Source: Oceanospirillum maris DSM 6286
GTDB taxonomy: Bacteria; Pseudomonadota; Gammaproteobacteria; Pseudomonadales; Halomonadaceae
DNA length: 64,000 nt
Direction: 5' to 3'
Assembly (NCBI RefSeq): GCF_000422865.1
Contig: NZ_AUGW01000008.1
Location: 62,001 to 126,000 of the forward strand
Part shown: piece by piece, positions 57,466 through 64,000 of the stretch
Position numbering within the stretch: the stretch's first letter is position 1
Layout of the letters: each line of letters opens with the position of its first letter
Notes under the pieces: model-generated
The model's database searches: none
What the model was told of the DNA's origin: nothing
The model's input: only the letters and a program-made list of their open reading frames with translations
Program-made: the position numbers and the translations under genes

Positions 57466-58899
57466 ATGATAGAACAGGTTTCTCGGGAATTGTTGTTACC
57501 CGGTAATGTTAGCCTTGACCAACTGGATCAATTTTTAACTCAGGCAATGGGGCCAGGTATTGATTTTGCGGATCTTTATTTTCAGCAGTCGATGAGTGAA
57601 AGCTGGGTTCTGGAAGAAGGACTGGTTAAAGATGCCGGTTATAGCGCTGATCGTGGTGTGGGTGTGCGCTCTATTTCAGGAGAGAAAACAGGTTTCTCCT
57701 ATAGTGGTGATATTACTGCTTTGGCGATTTCTCAAGCTGCACAAGCCGCGCGAAGTATTGTTCGCCAAGGTCAGTCAGGCCAAGTACAAGCTTTAGCCCG
57801 TGTTCATTTTAACCCGCTTTATGTGGCCGATAACCCGATTCTAGCGTTAAGCTCGGAAGAGAAATTAGCGATCTTGCAGCAGGCGGATACTATCGCTCGC
57901 GAAGTGGACTCCCGAGTCAAAGAGGTTACGGCTTCGTTATCGGCTAGCTTTGAACAAGTACTTATTGTGGCGAGTGATGGCACATTGGCGGCGGATATCC
58001 GCCCGTTAGTGCGGATTAATGTCAGCGTGATTGCCGAGCAAAATGGTCGTAAAGAACGTGGTTCAGCGGGTGCCGGTGGCCGTTATAGCTTAAAAACCTT
58101 GTTGGACAAATCATTAGCGGAGACAGTTGCCAAAGAGGCGGTTCGTCAGGCATTGGTGAACCTTGAGGCTGTTGATGCTCCAGCAGGAAATATGCCTGTT
58201 GTCTTAGGGTCAGGTTGGCCGGGTGTACTCCTGCATGAGGCGGTTGGTCATGGTCTTGAGGGTGATTTTAACCGTAAAGGTAGCTCTGCATTCTCAGGTC
58301 GTATTGGTGAGCAGGTTGCCTCATCGTTATGTACTATTGTGGATGATGGCACCTTGGCTGATCGCCGTGGCTCATTGTCTGTGGATGATGAGGGCACCCC
58401 TACTCAGAATACGACGCTTATTGAAAATGGCCGTCTTGTGGGTTACATACAGGATAAGATGAATGCTCGCTTAATGGGGCATGGGGTTACAGGTAATGGA
58501 CGACGGGAATCTTTTGCTCACTTACCGATGCCTCGAATGACTAATACCTATATGTTACCGGGGGAGCATCCGCCGGAAGAGCTGATTGCTAGTGTTAAGA
58601 AAGGCATCTATGCGGTTAATTTTGGCGGTGGTCAGGTGGATATTACTTCCGGCAAGTTTGTTTTCTCCGCCAGTGAAGCTTATCTGATTGAAAATGGACG
58701 GGTAACAGCTCCTATTAAAGGGGCAACACTAATCGGTAATGGCCCTGAAACCATGCAGAAAATATCAATGGTCGGTAATGATTTACGCCTTGATGATGGG
58801 GTGGGTGTTTGCGGTAAAGATGGGCAAAGCGTGCCGGTAGGGGTTGGCCAACCCTCATTGAAAATTGATGAGTTGACCGTAGGAGGCACAGGGGAGTGA
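57466..58899 (+). CDS. tldD: Metalloprotease subunit TldD
   Basis: Forms the TldD/TldE (PmbA) metalloprotease that cleaves unfolded peptides, CcdA, and microcin precursors in E. coli. The 477 residues carry the zinc motif [11 protein letters not shown] in Tld[14 protein letters not shown], and the C-terminal [22 protein letters not shown] 57466 (AAGAGAG, 5 bases upstream) preferred over GTG 57460. Its partner pmbA lies 0.7 kb downstream with yjgA in the opposite direction between them. Confidence 0.97.
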   Translation: MIEQVSRELLLPGNVSLDQLDQFLTQAMGPGIDFADLYFQQSMSESWVLEEGLVKDAGYSADRGVGVRSISGEKTGFSYSGDITALAISQAAQAARSIVRQGQSGQVQALARVHFNPLYVADNPILALSSEEKLAILQQADTIAREVDSRVKEVTASLSASFEQVLIVASDGTLAADIRPLVRINVSVIAEQNGRKERGSAGAGGRYSLKTLLDKSLAETVAKEAVRQALVNLEAVDAPAGNMPVVLGSGWPGVLLHEAVGHGLEGDFNRKGSSAFSGRIGEQVASSLCTIVDDGTLADRRGSLSVDDEGTPTQNTTLIENGRLVGYIQDKMNARLMGHGVTGNGRRESFAHLPMPRMTNTYMLPGEHPPEELIASVKKGIYAVNFGGGQVDITSGKFVFSASEAYLIENGRVTAPIKGATLIGNGPETMQKISMVGNDLRLDDGVGVCGKDGQSVPVGVGQPSLKIDELTVGGTGE

Positions 58900-58938
58900 C
58901 CCTAGTGCCAACATTCCTTTTAAAGGACAACCATTGGC

Positions 58939-59454
58939 CTATAAGCCAAAAATTTCGCGGAGGCCCTGAAATATTTTTCGGGCAGCCGCAGGTGGTTTGC
59001 CATCCTTTAGCTCTTTCTGTGCGGTGCGAATTAGCTGACGCATCATCTGACGGTCTGTATTCGGCTTCTCTTCGATTAACGCATTTAGCGCTGGATCACC
59101 TTCAGCAACCAAACGATCACGCCAGTGTTCTATCATATGGAACTGACGGTTATATGCATCGCTTGTGGTATCAAACAGAGCCAGTTTTTTTTCAATCGCA
59201 TCAATATCTTCATTGCGCATCACCTTGCCAACGTACTGCAGATGGCGGCGCTGTGCTTCATGGGAGCGAATTCGGCGGAATTCAGCAACCGCCGCTAGCA
59301 TTTCATCAGAAAGCGGCAGCTGTTTTATCTGGTCTGCATTCAGCTTTAGCAGTTTTGCACCCATCTCTTGAAGCCCCTTCATCTCCCGTTTTATCTGGGT
59401 TTTGCTTGGGCCTTCATCAAACTCTTCGTAGTCTTCTTGAATGTCGTCGGTCAT
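58939..59454 (-). CDS. yjgA: Ribosome-associated protein YjgA (DUF615)
   Basis: A 171-residue, highly charged helical protein that in E. coli associates with 50S precursors. The family pattern is clear: acidic start MTDDIQEDYEEFDEGPSKTQIKREMK, RRHLQYVGKVMR, FHMIEHWRDRLVAEGD and ADRQMMRQLIRTAQKE. ATG 59454 was chosen over one 14 codons earlier by family alignment. Divergent from pmbA, as in E. coli. Confidence 0.93.
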   Translation of the reverse strand: MTDDIQEDYEEFDEGPSKTQIKREMKGLQEMGAKLLKLNADQIKQLPLSDEMLAAVAEFRRIRSHEAQRRHLQYVGKVMRNEDIDAIEKKLALFDTTSDAYNRQFHMIEHWRDRLVAEGDPALNALIEEKPNTDRQMMRQLIRTAQKELKDGKPPAAARKIFQGLREIFGL

Positions 59455-59578
59455 ATCATCCACTTGTACAGTTATTACTTGTGCAAAGTTTAACACAGTT
59501 ACGAATGAAGACCGATTTGACGATGCATTTGATTAGTAAGTCACTTGATATGACACCGAATCCATTAGGGGGTCGCTA

Positions 59579-60961
59579 ATGTCCCAACGTAATATAAAAA
59601 ATCAGAATCATGAAACAGATCAGGCTTTAAGCGAGCAGATGCAAAGTTGGCATCAACAACTTCCTGAGTGTGCTCATAAAGTGCTGGAGCTTGCCTCTCA
59701 GAAAGGTGCGAGCAGTGCAGAGCTTTCTGTTTCGGGTAGCCGAGGGTTATCCATTAATGCCCGCCTAGCCGAGGTTGAAACCGTTGAGTTTAACCAAGAT
59801 CAAAGCCTTTCTTTAACGCTCTATAAAGGCCAAAGAAAAGGCCATGTTTCCGTAACAGATTTAACGGATAAAGCACTAGAGCAAGCCGTGGATATGGCCT
59901 TAGCCTTTGCCGAGCATACCGCTGAAGATAGCTTTGCTGGCTTAGCTGATGAATCGTTAATGGCTCAGCAGTGGGATGACCCTCAACTGTATTATCCAGA
60001 GCCTTTTGATGTTGATCGATTGGTTGAGCTTTCATTGATTTGTGAAGCGGCTGGTCGGACGGATGAGCGCATTACTAACTCTGATGGTGCAGGATTTTAT
60101 GCCGGAGAAAGTACAACGCTTTACGCCAATAGCCACGGCTTCACAGGGCAGCTTTGGGGGACAAGTTATTCCGCCAGTTGTGTGCTAATTGCTGGGCAAG
60201 GTGAGCTGATGCAGCGGGATTACTGGTATGACAGTAATCGACAGTGGGCGCTATTAAGTGATCCTGAGATGATCGGTAAAAAAGCGGCTGAGCGTACTTT
60301 AAGCCGTTTAAATCCGCAGAAATTATCCACAGGTAAAATGCCGGTGATGTTTGCCGCTGAAGTTGCATCGGGTTTAGTCGGTCATTTAATGGGGGCGATA
60401 AGCGGTGGTAGTTTGTACCGCAATGCTTCCTTTTTGAAAGACCGCCAAGGGGAGCAGCTGTTTCCTGAGTTTGTTTCTATCTATGAGCAGCCTCATCTTA
60501 TCGCTGGTGTTGCTAGTGCGCCGTTTGATCAAGAAGGTGTTGCAACCCGTAATAATGTCTTTGTTGAGCAGGGTGTGTTGAATCAATACATGCTGAGCAG
60601 TTACTCCGCTCGTAAGCTGGGGTTAGATACTTCCGCTAATGCCGGTGGTGCTCGTAATCTGAGAATAACCTCAACCGGTGAGACCTATGAGCAGGTCTTG
60701 AAAAAGATGGGCACAGGGCTATTAGTCACGGAGCTTATGGGGCAGGGTGTGAATATGGTCACCGGTGATTATTCACGGGGAGCAGCTGGTTTTTGGGTAG
60801 AAAATGGTGTGATTCAGTACCCTGTACATGAGATCACTATTGCCGGTAACTTAAATGATATGTTCCGCCATATTATTGCAATAGGCAGTGATGTGGATGT
60901 TCGCGGTAATACTCAAACCGGCTCTATTCTGATTGAAGAAATGGCAGTTGCTGGGGCTTAA
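59579..60961 (+). CDS. pmbA: Metalloprotease subunit PmbA (TldE)
   Basis: Non-catalytic partner of TldD in the peptide-processing protease. The 460 residues have SASCVLIAGQGELMQRDYWY, MFAAEVASGLVGHLMGAISGG and the C-terminal YPVHEITIAGNLNDMF. As usual for TldE, the HExxxH zinc motif is absent. A strong bidirectional terminator follows. Confidence 0.97.
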   Translation: MSQRNIKNQNHETDQALSEQMQSWHQQLPECAHKVLELASQKGASSAELSVSGSRGLSINARLAEVETVEFNQDQSLSLTLYKGQRKGHVSVTDLTDKALEQAVDMALAFAEHTAEDSFAGLADESLMAQQWDDPQLYYPEPFDVDRLVELSLICEAAGRTDERITNSDGAGFYAGESTTLYANSHGFTGQLWGTSYSASCVLIAGQGELMQRDYWYDSNRQWALLSDPEMIGKKAAERTLSRLNPQKLSTGKMPVMFAAEVASGLVGHLMGAISGGSLYRNASFLKDRQGEQLFPEFVSIYEQPHLIAGVASAPFDQEGVATRNNVFVEQGVLNQYMLSSYSARKLGLDTSANAGGARNLRITSTGETYEQVLKKMGTGLLVTELMGQGVNMVTGDYSRGAAGFWVENGVIQYPVHEITIAGNLNDMFRHIIAIGSDVDVRGNTQTGSILIEEMAVAGA

Positions 60962-60995
60962 TGGGCTTATGCTGAGTTAGATTTGATTAGGCCAG

Positions 60996-61033
60996 AAAAA
61001 GCGCAGAATGGTGATGCCATTCTGCGCTTTTTT
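60996..61033. terminator. Bidirectional terminator, pmbA / mgtE
   Basis: AAAAAGCGCAGAATGG (60996-61011) pairs perfectly with its complement ending in GCGCTTTTTT. Confidence 0.93.
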
Positions 61034-61056
61034 ATTCTTTTACCGTTCTTTATTTT

Positions 61057-62412
61057 CTATAAATAAAATGCGGTGGCTAGGCCTAAAAAAGCCATAAAGC
61101 CGATCACATCAGTTACCGTGGTGAGCAAAACGCTACCAGCCAGTGCGGGGTCAATTTTCATCCATTTTAGTGCTAAGGGAAGAGACGCACCGGCAAGAAC
61201 CGCAACCAGTAAGTTAATGATAATCGCCGTGCCAATAATGAAGCCTAGGACCAAATCATCAAACCACAGTATCGCGACAACCGCGACAACCGCTGCCCAG
61301 ATGACACCGTTAATTAAGCCGACGATAAACTCACGGTTAAGTAGCCAGGGTGTATTACTTGATGAAATATGACCTAAGGCCATACCACGAATGACGACGG
61401 TTAAGGTTTGACTCCCCGCAATCCCCCCCATACTAGCGACAATGGGCATAAGCACGGCTAGCGCGACCACTTTCTCGATAGTTGCATCAAATACCCCAAT
61501 AACGGCTGACGCTAAAAAGGCGGTCATTAAGTTGATGCCGAGCCAAACGGCACGTCGTCTCGCGGTGAGCAATATCGGCGAGAAGGTATCTTCGTCTTCA
61601 TCCAAACCGGCCATGCTCATTAAAGAGTGATCGGCATCTTCTCGGATAACATCGACCACATCATCAATGGTGATACGACCCAGTAGCGTGCCTTCTGTAT
61701 CGACGACAGGGGCGGAAATTAAGTCGAATTTTTCAAACAGATTGGCGACTTCACTATCATGCATATCTGCGGGAATAACGATGGTGTCAGTATCCATCAC
61801 CTCCCGAACCGTGATATTAGGATCGGAGACTAAAAGACGCACAATGGGCAGTCGGCCAATAAAGTGATCGCCTCGGCTGACGACCAATACCGAGTCTGTT
61901 GAGTCCGGTAATGATTGGTGGCGACGTAGATAACGCATCACCACATCAAGACTAATATCAGGACGTACCGTAATGGTGTCCGTGTTCATTAGGCCGCCGG
62001 CAGTATCCTCAGGATAGGATAATACGGCTTCAACGCGGTGGCGGTCTTGGGCATCCATAGAGACCAAGACTTCTTGGATCACCGTGTCAGGTAGCTGCTG
62101 AAGTAAATCAGCTATATCATCGGTTTCCAGGCCTTCCGTTGCCGTTAGAAATTCTTCAGGGTTCATACGCTTCAGGTAGATCGCCTGAATATCATCCACA
62201 AGGTGTTGAAGTACATCACCTTGGAATTCAGGTTCGATCATGCTCCAAAGCAGATCACGCTCTTTTGGCGGAGACGATTCTAATAGGTGCGCAACATCCT
62301 GCGCGGGTAAGCCGCGATTAAGCATACGGCGAACTTGAGCAAAAGCCCCTGAGTCCATAGCATTGGTCAGGCGCTCAAGAATGGGTGGCATATCCTGGTT
62401 TTCGCTGGCCAT
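61057..62412 (-). CDS. mgtE: Magnesium transporter MgtE
   Basis: Inner-membrane Mg2+ channel gated by cytosolic Mg2+. The 451 residues contain the N domain (about 5-130), two CBS domains (about 135-260), a plug helix and five C-terminal membrane helices. The ion-path segment VLLTTVTDVIGFMAF holds the conserved Asp. No M-box-like leader is seen: only 101 bp separate it from the npr stop upstream. Confidence 0.96.
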   Translation of the reverse strand: MASENQDMPPILERLTNAMDSGAFAQVRRMLNRGLPAQDVAHLLESSPPKERDLLWSMIEPEFQGDVLQHLVDDIQAIYLKRMNPEEFLTATEGLETDDIADLLQQLPDTVIQEVLVSMDAQDRHRVEAVLSYPEDTAGGLMNTDTITVRPDISLDVVMRYLRRHQSLPDSTDSVLVVSRGDHFIGRLPIVRLLVSDPNITVREVMDTDTIVIPADMHDSEVANLFEKFDLISAPVVDTEGTLLGRITIDDVVDVIREDADHSLMSMAGLDEDEDTFSPILLTARRRAVWLGINLMTAFLASAVIGVFDATIEKVVALAVLMPIVASMGGIAGSQTLTVVIRGMALGHISSSNTPWLLNREFIVGLINGVIWAAVVAVVAILWFDDLVLGFIIGTAIIINLLVAVLAGASLPLALKWMKIDPALAGSVLLTTVTDVIGFMAFLGLATAFYL

Positions 62413-62513
62413 ATATTACCGCATTAGTGAAAGAGAAAGGTTTGAAAAGTAATACAAGGTGTTAACTGTAATACACTGATATTACCGAATTTTTATTGAG
62501 TTAGCCGACGGAG

Positions 62514-62786
62514 TTAATCACCAAAACCATCGGCAAATAGTGCTGTGATCTCCTGTTCAATTTCTGCACTATTATCGGCGTTTACTTCAATCGTAAATAC
62601 CGTTCCCTGAGGGGAGCTCATCATCATTAAAGCCATCATATTGCGACAATCGGCACTGCGCCCTGATTCAGGATGATGCAGAGTGATCTCTGCTGTTTCA
62701 TATTGAGAGGCTAACTGTAGCAGCTTTGATGCGGGCCGAAGATGGAAGCCTTTACTGTTTGTGACGGTTACCGAAAATTGCGCCAT
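62514..62786 (-). CDS. npr: HPr-family phosphocarrier NPr
   Basis: Phosphocarrier of the nitrogen-related PTS (PtsP-NPr-PtsN). The 90 residues have the phosphorylated His15 in GFHLRPAS; the common motif is GLHARPA, so Phe14 and Leu16 are slight variants. The region around residue 46 (MMALMMMSSPQGT) matches the HPr regulatory segment. It follows rapZ by 31 bp, the classical ptsN-rapZ-npr order. Confidence 0.94.
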   Translation of the reverse strand: MAQFSVTVTNSKGFHLRPASKLLQLASQYETAEITLHHPESGRSADCRNMMALMMMSSPQGTVFTIEVNADNSAEIEQEITALFADGFGD

Positions 62787-62817
62787 TGTCGTGTCCTTTT
62801 GATGTCTATTTAGCCTA

Positions 62818-63681
62818 TTAATCTTTATTGGCTAGGCTGAGGTCTCTGTGGCGTACTAATGTTTGGGGGTACTGGCGCTGAAAGCGTTGGGCAAGTTGGT
62901 CGGCAACAAAAACAGAGCGGTGTTGCCCTCCTGTGCAGCCGATACCAATCGTAATGTAGCTGCGACTGCTTGAAATAATACTTGGTAGCCATTTATCCAA
63001 AAAACTTGAGATATCAGACAACATAGCTCGAACGCTAAAATCTTGCTCAAGGAAGTCGATAACCGCTTGGTCTTGGCCGGTATAACCTCTTAAATGGCTC
63101 TCCCAATAAGGGTTCGGCAGACAGCGAACATCGAACAAAAAATCACAGTCTTTTGGTGAGCCACGTTTAAAGCCAAAAGACTGAAATTGGATCGCGACAC
63201 TTTTTTGGCCGTCACTATTATCCAGCTGCTGACGAATAATATCCCTAAGATCGTAGATGCTAAGGTTGCTGGTATCGACTCTCAGGTCCGCTTGTTCGGC
63301 AATAACTTCAAGTAAGTTGCCTTCTTGAATCAGAGCTTCAGATAATGACACTTTTTCAGATGATAAGGGGTGTTTGCGTCGTGTGGCATTAAATCGATCA
63401 ATAAGTGTCCCATCATCTGAGTCTAAGTAGATAATGCGTGTATCGTATCCCTCAGCTTTGAGCTTTTCAAAGTGAGGCTGAATCCCTTGGGGGTCAGTGA
63501 CAATATTGCGAGCATCAATACTCACGGCAACATTGTTATTCGATACAGGGAGATTCTTAGGCAGCTGGCTCAACAGGCCGATTGGCAGGTTATCAATAGC
63601 AAAGTAGCCTAGATCCTCAAGGACATGAAGGGCGATACTTTTGCCAGAGCCAGAGCGCCCACTAATAATAACCAGCTTCAT
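62818..63681 (-). CDS. rapZ: RNase adapter protein RapZ (YvcJ family)
   Basis: P-loop RNA-binding protein; in E. coli it presents the GlmZ small RNA to RNase E. The 287 residues have Walker A GRSGSGKS (8-15), YLDSDDGTLIDRFNATRRKHPL and the C-terminal IGCTGGQHRSVFVAD. ATG 63681 (GGGAAG upstream) was chosen over one seven codons earlier. A 15-bp perfect hairpin stands between ptsN and rapZ. Confidence 0.97.
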   Translation of the reverse strand: MKLVIISGRSGSGKSIALHVLEDLGYFAIDNLPIGLLSQLPKNLPVSNNNVAVSIDARNIVTDPQGIQPHFEKLKAEGYDTRIIYLDSDDGTLIDRFNATRRKHPLSSEKVSLSEALIQEGNLLEVIAEQADLRVDTSNLSIYDLRDIIRQQLDNSDGQKSVAIQFQSFGFKRGSPKDCDFLFDVRCLPNPYWESHLRGYTGQDQAVIDFLEQDFSVRAMLSDISSFLDKWLPSIISSSRSYITIGIGCTGGQHRSVFVADQLAQRFQRQYPQTLVRHRDLSLANKD

Positions 63682-63854
63682 ACTGCTTCCCTTTTTTATC
63701 AATTAGCCTACTTTTGTTTTGGCATTCTTTAAACCATATCTTAACACGCAATAGGGTCAGCTGAATGACAGCTGACCCTATTGGTTTATATCTGCGATTT
63801 ATCCATGACAGCTCATCGTGCTGTGACGTTGATTCAGCTAAATTTTGCCTATGG

Positions 63855-64000
63855 TTAGTCTACCGCCCAAAGTTCATAGAGTGACTCTGCGTCAGGAGCC
63901 TCCCGTAGAAGACGGCTAAAATCGGGCTTTGAGAACTTTTCAGCTAAGCTAGATAGCAGCTGTAAATGCTCATCGGTGGCTTCCTCTGGCACTAGTAGAA
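63855..64000 (-). CDS. ptsN: Nitrogen-regulatory EIIA-Ntr (PtsN), 3' part only
   Basis: The reading frame ending with stop 63857-63855 continues to the right edge and encodes LLVPEEATDEHLQLLSSLAE..., FSRLLREAPDAESLYELW, the characteristic C-terminal end of PtsN. About 48 codons are visible; the phospho-His region is outside the window. It precedes rapZ and npr on the same strand. Confidence 0.88.
   Translation of the reverse strand, partial: LLVPEEATDEHLQLLSSLAEKFSKPDFSRLLREAPDAESLYELWAVD

Noticed and set aside
58896-59579. 227-codon ORF on the plus strand over yjgA
   Set aside because: Opposite the conserved yjgA gene; its product is a His/Leu/Ser-rich shadow.
62413-62513. Mg2+ riboswitch before mgtE
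   Set aside because: The sequence here is the leader side of mgtE after npr or the gap itself; only about 100 bp, with no M-box or ykkC-like fold visible.

Overview
The window is a chromosomal segment of a marine-type gammaproteobacterium. The gene content and order best fit an Oceanospirillales or Pseudomonas-like lineage. The evidence is the miaB-phoH-ybeY-corC-lnt cluster, the lolB-ispE-tRNA-Gln-prs-rplY-pth-ychF cluster next to hemA-prfA-prmC-moeB, the gatCAB / mreBCD-maf-rng-yhdP-tldD-pmbA block, and a ptsN-rapZ-npr tail. A DUF1820 gene, a bacterial thiopurine methyltransferase and an M18 aminopeptidase also point that way. The species cannot be named from the sequence. I see no prophage, insertion sequence, CRISPR array, integron, conjugation or restriction/anti-phage genes, so almost everything is core housekeeping DNA.

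Layout. 1-3487: end of a YgjP-type metalloprotease gene, then dapA, bamC and an MBL-fold hydrolase (+). 3488-4290: mostly non-coding, with a 53-codon small ORF and two opposed terminators. 4291-10091 (-): miaB, phoH-like, ybeY, corC, lnt (tRNA modification, ribosome maturation, lipoprotein acylation). 10311-11430 (+): DUF1820 gene and tpm. 11545-15352: prc (-) and apeB (+). 15600-18672 (-): tRNA-Asn, a CHASE2 adenylate/guanylate cyclase, and two identical tRNA-Met genes. 18744-25870 (-): ychF, pth, rplY, prs, tRNA-Gln, ispE, lolB and a TPR lipoprotein. 26112-29195 (-): a large receptor with three periplasmic binding domains and a GGDEF domain, lying between that cluster and hemA. 29449-34251 (+): hemA, prfA, prmC, a frameshifted lrp gene, moeB. 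34263-36466: a MocR-type regulator and a LysE-type exporter, divergent. 36551-38609 (-): a Tag-like DNA glycosylase and an RsmB-like rRNA methyltransferase. 38966-40882 (+): di-heme cytochrome c peroxidase and peroxiredoxin. 41003-44389 (-): proVWX glycine betaine importer. 44868-48233 (-): gatCAB. 48536-60961 (+, except yjgA): mreBCD, maf, rng, yhdP, tldD, pmbA. 61057-64000 (-): mgtE, npr, rapZ and the 3' end of ptsN.

How it fits together. The themes are envelope building (lnt, bamC, lolB, mreBCD, yhdP, prc), translation quality and maturation (miaB, ybeY, prfA/prmC, pth, ychF, gatCAB, rng, tRNAs), osmoprotection (proVWX), peroxide defence (ccp plus peroxiredoxin) and signalling (CHASE2 cyclase, GGDEF receptor, PTS-Ntr).

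What stands out. No self-evident new defence or biosynthetic system is present. The most unusual signal is diffuse: short local tandem duplications (period about 11-31 bp) occur in many intergenic gaps, several of them across stop codons. Inside three genes (ispE, the GGDEF receptor, yhdP) the period is 18 bp and keeps the frame. Other points are a one-base frameshift in lrp, a possible AUU start codon in mreC, a phased operator pair in the MocR/LysE promoter, two candidate small proteins, and several perfect hairpins without U-tracts.
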